Positions 40,212-46,812 of a stretch of DNA of 64,000 nt are shown here, piece by piece. The notes below the pieces were generated by a model that was given only the letters and a program-made list of their open reading frames with translations, did no database searches and was not told the DNA's origin. Numbering within the stretch: the stretch's first letter is position 1; the number at the start of each line of letters is the position of its first letter. Position numbers and translations under genes: made by a program. The DNA comes from CAZKVJ01 sp964556225. Lineage in GTDB: Bacteria > Actinomycetota > Acidimicrobiia > Acidimicrobiales > Ilumatobacteraceae. The stretch is taken from the NCBI GenBank assembly GCA_964556225.1, contig CAZKVJ010000004.1:1-64000 (forward strand), written 5' to 3'.

Positions 40212-40214
40212 CGT
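40209..40214 (+). promoter_or_regulatory. -10 box (TAGCGT) built on the preceding stop codon
   Basis: TAGCGT, 7 nt before the ATG at 40222. The TAG is the stop of the upstream membrane protein; the box overlaps a GTG at 40213 and so argues against that start. Confidence 0.55.
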
Positions 40215-40221
40215 GCCGTCG

Positions 40222-41127
40222 ATGCCGCCGGAGCCCGACGACGCCCTCGACGTCAGCGTCGTGCTCCCCGTCTACAACGAGAAGGGTCACCTCCACACCG
40301 AGATCGACCGCATCCGGGCCGCACTCGACGCCTCGCCTTACACGTACGAGATCGTGGTCGTCGACGACGGGTCCGACGACGGGTCCGAGACGGAGCTGGC
40401 CACGATCGACGGGATCCGCCTGGTGCGCCACTCGACGAACCGCGGCTCGGGCTCGGCGCGGCGCACGGGGACCACCGTTGCCCGGGGTCGGGTGGTGGTG
40501 TGGACCGACGTGGACATGACCTACCCGAACGAGCGCATCCCGGAGCTGGTCAAGGAGCTCGACGGGTACGACCAGGTCGTGGGAGCGCGCCGCACCGAAC
40601 AGGGGACGCACAAGGCCTTCCGCGTGCCGGCGAAGTGGTTCGTGCGGCGCCTGGCGTGCTACCTGACCGACACCGACATCCCGGACCTGAACTCGGGCCT
40701 GCGGGCGTTCCGGCGCGACGTGGCGATGCAGTACGTGCACCAGCTCCCTGCCGGGTTCTCGTGCGTGACCACGCTCACGATGTCGTTCCTGTCGAACGGC
40801 TACTCCGTCAAGTACGTGCCGGTCGACTACTTCCCCCGCGCCGGACGGTCCAAGTTCCACTGGTGGCGCGACACGAAGCGGTACCTGCTCCAGGTGGTGC
40901 GTATGTCGCTGTCGTACAACCCGCTGAAGGTGTTCCTGCCGATCGGCCTGGCGCTGCTGGCGCTCGGCGCCGGCAAGCTCGTCTACGACTGGATCGACAA
41001 GGACTTCCGCCTCGCCGCGAACACGCTGCTGATCCTGTTCGCCGCGCTCCAGCTGCTCACCATCGGCCTCCTCGCCGACCTGGTGGTGCGGGTGACGACG
41101 CCCAGGTCGCAGGTCCCGCCGGCGTGA
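40222..41127 (+). CDS. GT2 glycosyltransferase (polyprenyl-phosphate-sugar synthase type)
   Basis: 301-aa GT-A enzyme. DVSVVLPVYNEKGHL opens the nucleotide-binding fold, EIVVVDDGSDDGS and VVVWTDVDMTYP give the Asp motifs, and NSGLRAFRRDVA follows. Two hydrophobic segments at the C-terminus anchor it in the membrane. It resembles dolichyl/polyprenyl-phosphate mannose or glucose synthases and may feed the upstream GT-C enzyme. The stop overlaps the methyltransferase start (GTGA). Confidence 0.93.
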   Translation: MPPEPDDALDVSVVLPVYNEKGHLHTEIDRIRAALDASPYTYEIVVVDDGSDDGSETELATIDGIRLVRHSTNRGSGSARRTGTTVARGRVVVWTDVDMTYPNERIPELVKELDGYDQVVGARRTEQGTHKAFRVPAKWFVRRLACYLTDTDIPDLNSGLRAFRRDVAMQYVHQLPAGFSCVTTLTMSFLSNGYSVKYVPVDYFPRAGRSKFHWWRDTKRYLLQVVRMSLSYNPLKVFLPIGLALLALGAGKLVYDWIDKDFRLAANTLLILFAALQLLTIGLLADLVVRVTTPRSQVPPA

Positions 41128-41729
41128 GCGAACCGCGGCCGGTGCCCACCGGCAACACCTACGACAAGTACGCCACGACGAACCCGATCGAGCGTCGCAT
41201 GATGTCGGGCTTCCTGCGCGCCCTCGACGAGATGGTCGACGGCCTCACGCCGGCGCGGGTGCTCGAGATCGGGGCGGGCGAGGGCGAGGTGCTCGCCCGG
41301 GTCACCGCCCGACACCCGGGCGCGGTGGTGATCGGGTGCGACCTGGCCGATCACGACCTGGCCGGCGAGTGGCGAGCCGCCGGCCACCTGGGACTGTTCG
41401 CCGACGCGACCCGGCTGCCCTTCCCCGATCGCGCGTTCGACGTGGTGCTCGCCATCGAGGTGCTCGAGCACATCCCTCGCCCGGAGCGCGCGCTGGCTGA
41501 GCTCGCCCGGGTGTGTTCGGGGACGCTCGTGGCCTCGGTGCCGCTCGAGCCGGTGTGGCGCGCCGGCAACATCGCCCGGGGCCGGTACGTGCGCCAGCTC
41601 GGCAACACGCCCGGACACGTCAACCACTGGACTCGTCGCGGGTTCCGCTCGTTCGTGGCCACCCGCTTCGACGTCGAGTCGGTGCGCGCCCCGCTGCCGT
41701 GGACCATGGTCCGCGCCGGTGCGCGCTGA
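41124..41729 (+). CDS. Class I SAM-dependent methyltransferase
   Basis: 201-aa methyltransferase. VLEIGAGEGEVLA is the SAM-binding motif I, CDLADHDL follows strand 2, DATRLPFPDRAFDVVLAIEV holds motif II, and HIPRPERALAELARV motif III. GTG start overlaps the GT2 stop, so it probably methylates a glycan or lipid-linked intermediate from that cassette (inference). Confidence 0.92.
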   Translation: MSEPRPVPTGNTYDKYATTNPIERRMMSGFLRALDEMVDGLTPARVLEIGAGEGEVLARVTARHPGAVVIGCDLADHDLAGEWRAAGHLGLFADATRLPFPDRAFDVVLAIEVLEHIPRPERALAELARVCSGTLVASVPLEPVWRAGNIARGRYVRQLGNTPGHVNHWTRRGFRSFVATRFDVESVRAPLPWTMVRAGAR

Positions 41730-41744
41730 GCAGCGAACGCGAGC

Positions 41745-41772
41745 GGGGCGCCGGCCGGGTGGCCGGCGCCCC
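41745..41772. terminator. GC-rich hairpin between convergent genes
   Basis: GGGGCGCCGGCC (41745-41756) pairs perfectly with 41761-41772 around a GGGT loop. It lies between the convergent methyltransferase and acyl-CoA dehydrogenase genes. It has no real T-tract, so it is at best a tail-less bidirectional terminator. Confidence 0.65.
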
Positions 41773-41794
41773 GTCTCGTGAGATCCGGCGAGCG

Positions 41795-42910
41795 TCAGAT
41801 GCCGATGCGCTGGGCGAGCAGCTCGCGGTGGTAGGTGGGGTCGCCGAAGAGGAGCTCCGACGACTTCGCCCGCTTGAAGTAGAGGTGGGCCGGGTGCTCC
41901 CACGTGAAGCCGATGCCGCCGTGGATCTGGATGTTCTCGGCGGTGGCGTGGAAGTACGCCTCGGTGCAGTAGGCCTTGGCGAGCGACGCCACCGACGGCA
42001 GCTCGTCGTTCATCTCGCTGGCCGACCACATGCCGTAGTAGGCGGCGGACTTGGCCGACTCGACCTCGAGCAGCATGTCGGCGCACTTGTGCTTGATGGC
42101 CTGGAACGAGCCGATCGGGCGACCGAACTGGACACGCACCTTGGCGTACTCCACGGCCATCTCGAGCACCTTCTGGGCACCGCCGACCGACTCGGCCGAC
42201 AGCCCGACGGCGGCGAGGTCGAGCACGGTGGACAGCACGTCCCAGCCTGCGCCCTCGGCACCGATGAGCGTGCCGGCGACGTTGTCGTACTCGAGGCGGG
42301 CCTGCTTGCGGGTCTGGTCCATCGTGGACAGCGCGGTGCGGGTGAGGCCGGAGGCGGAGCCGTCGACGGCGAACAGGCTCACGCCGGCGCCGGTGCGAGC
42401 AGCCGTGATGATCAGGTTGGCGGTGTGCCCGTCGAGCACGAACATCTTCGTGCCGCTGAGCGACCAGCCGTCACCGGACTTGGTGGCCTCCATCGTGATG
42501 CCGGCCTCGTCCCACTTGCCCGAGGGCTCGGTGAAGGCGAGCGTGGCGATCGTCTCGCCACTGGCGATGCCGGGCAGGTGTGCCGACTTCGCGGCGTCGT
42601 CACCGGACTGGAGCAGCGTCGACGCAGCGAGGACCGCGCACGAGAAGTAGGGGGCGCACAGCAGAGCCCGACCCATCTCCTCGAGCACGATGCCGAGCTC
42701 GACCCAGCTGTACCCGGACCCGCCGTACTCCTCGGGGATGGCGAGTCCCTGCAGGCCGAGCTGCTCCCCCATCTGCGACCAGACCGCAGGGTCGTAGCCC
42801 TCGGTGGTCTCCATCAGGCGCCGCACCTCGGTCTCGGGGCTCTTGGCCTCCAAGAACGCCCGGACGGTGCGGCGCAGCTCTTCTTGTTCCTCACTGAAGG
42901 CGAAGTTCAT
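41795..42910 (-). CDS. Acyl-CoA dehydrogenase
   Basis: 371-aa FAD-dependent dehydrogenase. MNFAFSEEQEELRRTVRAFL is the classical N-terminus, GLAIPEEYGGSGYSWVELG follows, then RVQFGRPIGSFQAIKHKCAD and the C-terminal IQIHGGIGFTWEHPAHLYFK. This last motif marks the FadE kind used in steroid and other CoA-ester degradation. ATG at 42910. The divergent neighbour is a toxin-antitoxin pair; a quasi-palindrome lies between them. Confidence 0.94.
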   Translation of the reverse strand: MNFAFSEEQEELRRTVRAFLEAKSPETEVRRLMETTEGYDPAVWSQMGEQLGLQGLAIPEEYGGSGYSWVELGIVLEEMGRALLCAPYFSCAVLAASTLLQSGDDAAKSAHLPGIASGETIATLAFTEPSGKWDEAGITMEATKSGDGWSLSGTKMFVLDGHTANLIITAARTGAGVSLFAVDGSASGLTRTALSTMDQTRKQARLEYDNVAGTLIGAEGAGWDVLSTVLDLAAVGLSAESVGGAQKVLEMAVEYAKVRVQFGRPIGSFQAIKHKCADMLLEVESAKSAAYYGMWSASEMNDELPSVASLAKAYCTEAYFHATAENIQIHGGIGFTWEHPAHLYFKRAKSSELLFGDPTYHRELLAQRIGI

Positions 42911-42950
42911 GGGCGGAGTCTTCCGCCGGCGGCGGTCGCGTGTCGAATCG

Positions 42951-42976
42951 TGATGTGTACACATGAGTACGCATCA
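42951..42976. promoter_or_regulatory. Candidate operator, quasi-palindrome at the vapBC/dehydrogenase divergent promoter
   Basis: 26-bp element whose half-sites read TGATGNGTAC and GTACNCATCA around a central CATG; 22 of 26 positions are self-complementary. Its centre is about 31 bp upstream of the antitoxin start, on the -35 region, fitting autorepression by the antitoxin. Confidence 0.5.
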
Positions 42977-42982
42977 CCGGGC

Positions 42983-42988
42983 TACGGT
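42983..42988 (+). promoter_or_regulatory. Leaderless -10 (TACGGT) of the antitoxin gene
   Basis: TACGGT, 6 nt before the ATG at 42995. Confidence 0.6.
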
Positions 42989-42994
42989 GGCCGC

Positions 42995-43270
42995 ATGAGC
43001 CACATCGGCGTCCGCCAGCTGCGCCGCGACCTGGCGGCCGTGGTGCGCCGTGCCGCCGCCGGCGAGCGCATCGTCGTCACGGCGTCCGGACGGCCCGTCG
43101 CCCAGCTGGGCCCGCTCGACGCGCCCGCCGGCCAGGTGCACCTCGACGACCTGATCGCCCGAGGGCTCGTGCTCGCGCCGCGCCGCCACGACCCGTTCGT
43201 CGCCCCCGCGCCCGTGCCGGTGTGGACCGGCGCCCGCCTCGACCGACTGCTGCGCGAGGTTCGAGGGTGA
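42995..43270 (+). CDS. Phd/YefM-type antitoxin
   Basis: 91-aa antitoxin. The N-terminal MSHIGVRQLRRDLAAVVRRA and VVTASGRPVAQLGPL form the Phd/YefM DNA-binding dimer, and the C-terminal tail (DDLIARGLVL, WTGARLDRLLREV) should wrap the toxin. It neutralises the PIN toxin and probably represses the operon through the quasi-palindrome upstream. The stop overlaps the toxin GTG (GTGA). Confidence 0.9.
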   Translation: MSHIGVRQLRRDLAAVVRRAAAGERIVVTASGRPVAQLGPLDAPAGQVHLDDLIARGLVLAPRRHDPFVAPAPVPVWTGARLDRLLREVRG

Positions 43271-43671
43271 CGGTCGTCCTCGACACCAGCGCGCTCGTGG
43301 CCCTGCACGTGGAGGGCCCGGCCCGACGCGTCGTGCTGGCAGCAATGGACGACGACCCGTGGTGGTGCGCCTCGGCCCTCGCGCTCGCCGAGGCGCTGGT
43401 GGTGATCGACCGCGTCACCGACGACCCGTTCGCCCGACGCGACCTCGAAGACGCCATGCGCCTGACGTGGGACCGCCTGGCCGTGGTCCCCGTGGACCCG
43501 GCCTGCCTGGACCGGGCCGCCGCGCTCGCCCGCCAGCAGCCGCTGCGCATGTCCGACGCCGTCCACCTGGCCGCCGCCGACCGCCTCCCCCGACCGGTGC
43601 GCTTCGCCACGGTCGACCCGGCCCAGATCCCCGTTGCACTCGCCCTCGGCTTCGACGTCGTCTCCACCTGA
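43267..43671 (+). CDS. vapC: VapC-family PIN-domain toxin
   Basis: 134-aa PIN-domain ribonuclease. VTVVLDTSALVAL gives the first catalytic Asp, ASALALAEALVV the Glu, and PLRMSDAVHLAAA the Asp pair region, the usual four acidic residues of metal-dependent VapC toxins that cleave tRNA or rRNA. Coupled to the antitoxin by a 4-nt overlap. It is followed by about 200 bp of hairpin-rich DNA. Confidence 0.92.
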   Translation: MTVVLDTSALVALHVEGPARRVVLAAMDDDPWWCASALALAEALVVIDRVTDDPFARRDLEDAMRLTWDRLAVVPVDPACLDRAAALARQQPLRMSDAVHLAAADRLPRPVRFATVDPAQIPVALALGFDVVST

Positions 43672-43700
43672 CCGCGCACTTCGCACCACTCTTTCGCGGA

Positions 43701-43858
43701 TGTCGCGAGAATCGCGACGAGCGCGCCTGGGTGGCGCGATTGTCGCGATTCGCGGGGGTCTAGGGCCGAAGGTCCCGAAGTTGCGGGACCACTGCCCGGA
43801 CGAGACGGCGAGACAGATGGTGTCTGATCGTCTCACGGCCGTACAGGGATCGGCCGTG
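43701..43858 (+). ncRNA. Structured leader with four successive hairpins before the diiron operon
   Basis: Seen in the 200-bp gap 43672-43871. (1) An imperfect long stem 43704-43727 with 43733-43754, rich in TCGCGA. (2) GGTCCCG 43771-43777 with CGGGACC 43784-43790, loop of 6. (3) A nested stem: GAGACG 43802-43807 with CGTCTC 43829-43834, and inside it AGACA 43811-43815 with TGTCT 43821-43825. (4) CACGGCCG 43834-43841 with CGGCCGTG 43851-43858. The first may end vapBC transcription; the other three would lie in the 5' leader of the downstream operon. No known riboswitch class is recognised. Confidence 0.5.
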
Positions 43859-43871
43859 GGGGTGCTCACAC

Positions 43872-44981
43872 ATGACCATGACCGATCGCCCGGCGACGGG
43901 TGACGACCGCTACGACTCGCTGCCGCCCGTCTCGCCGCTCGGCGCGCCGCTCGACTGGAAGTGGCTCCGCGGCGCCAGGAGCGAGTGGGGCGTTCGTCCC
44001 AAGCCCAGCCCGCGCGGCCTCACGATGCTCGACATCGCCGTCGGCAGCTACGGCGAAGTGCCGGACGAGCCGAAGTACCGCACCATGTCGCCCCGGGGCG
44101 CCGACATCGACGCCGACACGCCGGACATGGGCTACATCCTCAACAAGAAGAGCGACGTGTGGGCCGAGAACGTCCGCGAGCTCTACGAGGAGGCCGTTGC
44201 CCGCCAGTGGAGCGCCACTCGAGACATCCCGTGGGGCGAGCTGCAGGAGCTGCCCGACGACATCGAGCATGCGATGTGCCAGGTGTGCACCACGCTCACC
44301 GAGGTCGAGATGATCGCCGCCGATCTTCCGGCCAAGTGGATGTGGCGGATGAACCACGACTTCATCGAAGCCAAGATGTTCCTCGCCACCCAGATCATGG
44401 ACGAGGCCCGTCACGCCGAGGTGTTCCGCAAGCGGGCGCTCGCCAATGGCGGTGGCCTGCTGATGTCGCGCACCGACGGCCAGAGCCTGCTGCGCACGAT
44501 CCTCGAGGCCCGGACCTACACCCAGGCCAGCGCCCTCATGCACCTGCTCGGAGAGGGCTTCATCCTCGACATCTTCCGTATGGGCGAGCTCATCTCCCCC
44601 ACGCCGGTCGAGAAGCGGATGTTCCGCATGGCGATGCAGGACGAGGCCCGCCACGTGGCCTACGGCACCATGCACATCCGGTACGCGGTCGAGCACGACC
44701 CCGACGTCGCCGAGGAGATCCACGAGGCCCTCGACCACGGCGAGATGGTGCTGACCGACTTCGGCACGAACCAGGACTTCGGCTCGGCACTTGCTGTGCT
44801 CCTCGGCGGTGGCGTCGACCACGTCGAGGACAAGGGCTTCGAGCTGCAGACCGAGCTGCAGCGCCGCCAGTTCACGTCCTACCTCGCCCGCTGCGAACGG
44901 GCCGGTGTGGGCCGGCTCGGGCGGACCAAGCTACCGCTCGACCTGCTCGGGATCGACCCCGCCACGATCGCGGTGTCCTGA
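43872..44981 (+). CDS. Ferritin-like diiron protein (putative oxygenase)
   Basis: 369-aa helical protein with a complete carboxylate-bridged diiron set: E144, E178-x-x-H181 (DEARH), E228 and E258-x-x-H261 (DEARH). The helix RQWSATRDIPW before the first ligand is found in ferritin-like oxygenase/R2-like proteins. Spacing fits four-helix diiron oxygenases better than bacterioferritins, and the extra AurF histidine is not seen. It is the first gene of a tight four-gene unit with an SCP2-like protein, a small Zn-ribbon protein and a ferredoxin, which suggests an electron-fed oxygenase acting on a bound lipid or CoA ester. ATG at 43872 or 43878. Confidence 0.85.
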   Translation: MTMTDRPATGDDRYDSLPPVSPLGAPLDWKWLRGARSEWGVRPKPSPRGLTMLDIAVGSYGEVPDEPKYRTMSPRGADIDADTPDMGYILNKKSDVWAENVRELYEEAVARQWSATRDIPWGELQELPDDIEHAMCQVCTTLTEVEMIAADLPAKWMWRMNHDFIEAKMFLATQIMDEARHAEVFRKRALANGGGLLMSRTDGQSLLRTILEARTYTQASALMHLLGEGFILDIFRMGELISPTPVEKRMFRMAMQDEARHVAYGTMHIRYAVEHDPDVAEEIHEALDHGEMVLTDFGTNQDFGSALAVLLGGGVDHVEDKGFELQTELQRRQFTSYLARCERAGVGRLGRTKLPLDLLGIDPATIAVS

Positions 44982-44991
44982 GGAGGCCACG

Positions 44992-45429
44992 ATGACGATC
45001 GACAGCATCTCGTTCTTCTCCGGCCTGGCCGCCGAGATGAACGCCCACCCTGAGCGGTTCCAGATCCTCGGCGATGCCGACATGGTCTGCGCGCTCGTCA
45101 TGACCCGCGGAGCATCCCCAGCCTTCGCCGTGCGCTTGCGGTTCGAAGGGCTCAGCTGCGAGGACGTGACTGAGGTCAGCGCCGACGAGGCCCTCCAGGC
45201 GGAGTTCCGCCTGGAGGGCCCGGTCGGGGCCTGGGAGGACATGTTCGCCGACATCCGCGAGCACGGCGCGGCGACCGGCCGGCACACCATCAACAGCCTG
45301 GCGCTGCTCGGCCAGCAGATCGTGCTGAAAGGCGAGGACCCCATGGGCGTCGACAAGTTCTCGCGCTTCAACCAGACGCTGCAGGAGTACTTCGACGGCG
45401 CGGCGCGGCTCACCGCCGGCGTGGCCTGA
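44992..45429 (+). CDS. SCP2-like protein of the diiron operon
   Basis: 145-aa protein with an SCP2-sterol-binding-like layout: AFAVRLRFEGLSCEDVTE, EFRLEGPVGAWEDMFADIRE, SLALLGQQIVLKGEDPMGVD, and a closing FSRFNQTLQEYFD. The helix and GEDPMGVDKF segment differ from ordinary SCP2 proteins. AGGAGG with a 5-nt spacer precedes the ATG, only 10 bp after the diiron gene. It may present a hydrophobic substrate to the diiron protein (inference). Confidence 0.78.
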   Translation: MTIDSISFFSGLAAEMNAHPERFQILGDADMVCALVMTRGASPAFAVRLRFEGLSCEDVTEVSADEALQAEFRLEGPVGAWEDMFADIREHGAATGRHTINSLALLGQQIVLKGEDPMGVDKFSRFNQTLQEYFDGAARLTAGVA

Positions 45430-45448
45430 CCGAAAGGGACGACTCGAC

Positions 45449-45652
45449 ATGAGCGCACCGATCTGCCCCAGCTGTGGCCAGCCCTTGACCCGCGTGCTCG
45501 ACGCACCGTACGGGTGGTGGGAGTGGGACGGCGAGAAGTACTCGCACAAGATCCAGGCCACTCGGGTCGACATGGCACCCTGGGTCCACGCCGACTGCAT
45601 GAGCGAGCTGCGGGCGTTCCACCCGCAAGACCCCGTCCCCACGACGACCTGA
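45449..45652 (+). CDS. Small zinc-ribbon-like protein, 67 aa
   Basis: 67-residue protein starting MSAPICPSCGQPLTRVL with one CxxC pair, then an aromatic APYGWWEWDGEKYSHK and WVHADCMSELRAF with a further His/Cys. The single CPSC with HADC could form one metal site. It lies between the SCP2-like and ferredoxin genes with short gaps (19 and 7 bp), so it is part of the same operon. No family recognised. Confidence 0.75.
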   Translation: MSAPICPSCGQPLTRVLDAPYGWWEWDGEKYSHKIQATRVDMAPWVHADCMSELRAFHPQDPVPTTT

Positions 45653-45659
45653 GCGCGCC

Positions 45660-46061
45660 GTGAGCTACAAGGTCCTCGAGGAGCTCTGCATCGGGTGCGG
45701 CGCCTGCGACTTCTCGTGCCACACGAACGCGCTGACCAAGACCGACTCGTTCCTCGGGCTGTTCGCCATCGACCCGTACACCTGTGACGACTGTGCGGTG
45801 TGCGTGACCAAGTGCCCGGAGGGCGCCATCGTCGTGGATGCCACGTGGCCCATCTGCCACGGCCACGGCTGCCCGCTCACCAGCCAGCGCCTCGCCGAGG
45901 TCACCTGCAGCATCTGGCAGCAGCGCTGTGAGAGCTGCGGCACCACGCTGTGGTCGTCCGACGGCATCACGTTCGCCTGCCCCCGCTGCGACGACGGCCG
46001 CAAGGTCGCCTGCCCCAAGACGACCCACCTCCATCGCGAGCCCTCCTCAGCCCTGTTCTGA
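45660..46061 (+). CDS. 4Fe-4S ferredoxin with extra C-terminal cysteine motifs
   Basis: 133-aa ferredoxin. ELCIGCGACDFSCHTNA and TCDDCAVCVTKCPEGA are two cluster-binding motifs; the second half adds HGHGCPLTS, RCESCGTTLW, CPRCDDGRKVACP, which look like one or two zinc-ribbon sites. The likely role is electron transfer to the diiron protein of the same operon; it could also serve the orphan P450s. GTG start at 45660. The stop codon lies inside a 49-bp palindrome. Confidence 0.9.
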   Translation: MSYKVLEELCIGCGACDFSCHTNALTKTDSFLGLFAIDPYTCDDCAVCVTKCPEGAIVVDATWPICHGHGCPLTSQRLAEVTCSIWQQRCESCGTTLWSSDGITFACPRCDDGRKVACPKTTHLHREPSSALF

Positions 46062-46103
46062 ACGGCATTTGTCGCACCCGGTGCGACAAATGCCGTTCAA
46101 AAC
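46055..46103. terminator. 49-bp palindrome (24-1-24, one mismatch) over the ferredoxin stop codon
   Basis: Arms 46055-46078 and 46080-46103 pair except at one position. Ends are GTTCTG and CAAAAC; core ATTTGTCGCACC. The ferredoxin TGA (46059-46061) lies in the left arm, and the element ends 43 nt before the MBL gene. Same length, single-base centre and leading GTTCTG as the palindrome at 4016-4064. No T-tract. Confidence 0.6.
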
Positions 46104-46145
46104 TCTGGTCGCCCGGCGGGGGTGGCGGGGTGAGAGACTGCAGGC

Positions 46146-46760
46146 GTGACGACGCTCCACTACGCGGACGCCCTGCTCGAGGTTCACCGACTCGTGGTCG
46201 GTCCGGTGGACAACAACGTGTTCGTCGTGCGCTGCCGGGCCACGGGCGAGGCGGTGCTGATCGACGCCGCCAACGAGCACGACAAGCTCCTCCCTCTGGC
46301 GACGCGGCTCGGCGTGCGCCGGGTCCTGGAGACGCACGGCCACTGGGACCACATCCAGGCCGTGCCGGCGATGCGAGAGGCGGGCCTCGAGGTCGCCGTC
46401 ACCGCAGCCGACGCGCCCCGCCTCGTCGATGTGGGCTACGACGTCTTCATCGACGACGCCGAGGTGATCGAGGTCGGTCGGCTGCGCCTGCACGCGATCC
46501 ACAACCCGGGTCACACGCCCGGCTCGATCTCGTTCAAGGTCGAGGGCGTCCCCCTGCTGTTCACCGGTGACACCTTGTTCCCCGGCGGTCCTGGCAACAC
46601 GACGTTCGAGGGCGGCGACTTCGCGGCCATCATCGACTCGATCGACAACCGGCTCTTCACCTTCCCGGCGAACACGATCGTGCTGCCCGGACACGGCGTC
46701 GACACCACCATCGGCACCGAGCGCCCACACCTGGCCGAGTGGGTCGAGCGGGGTTGGTGA
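46146..46760 (+). CDS. MBL-fold metallo-hydrolase
   Basis: 204-aa metallo-beta-lactamase-fold hydrolase of the glyoxalase II-like group. The metal motif is THGHWDHI, then HNPGHTPGSISF, FTGDTLFPGGPG and the last histidine in LPGHG. It may hydrolyse a thioester such as an acyl-mycothiol or another small thioester. GTG start at 46146. It is separated from the ferredoxin by the 49-bp palindrome and is probably its own unit. Confidence 0.92.
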   Translation: MTTLHYADALLEVHRLVVGPVDNNVFVVRCRATGEAVLIDAANEHDKLLPLATRLGVRRVLETHGHWDHIQAVPAMREAGLEVAVTAADAPRLVDVGYDVFIDDAEVIEVGRLRLHAIHNPGHTPGSISFKVEGVPLLFTGDTLFPGGPGNTTFEGGDFAAIIDSIDNRLFTFPANTIVLPGHGVDTTIGTERPHLAEWVERGW

Positions 46761-46798
46761 CCCCGGTCCTGGCCGGCCCGCCCCCGCGAACCCGCCGG

Positions 46799-46804
46799 TA
46801 GGCT
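46799..46804 (+). promoter_or_regulatory. Leaderless -10 (TAGGCT) of the sugar 4,6-dehydratase
   Basis: TAGGCT, 8 nt before the GTG at 46813; supports that start over the ATG at 46867. Confidence 0.6.
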
Positions 46805-46812
46805 CGTCGGCC

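Noticed and set aside
42995..43671. The toxin-antitoxin pair as evidence of a mobile island
   Set aside because: No integrase, direct repeats or composition change is visible around it; solitary chromosomal VapC pairs are common in actinobacteria.
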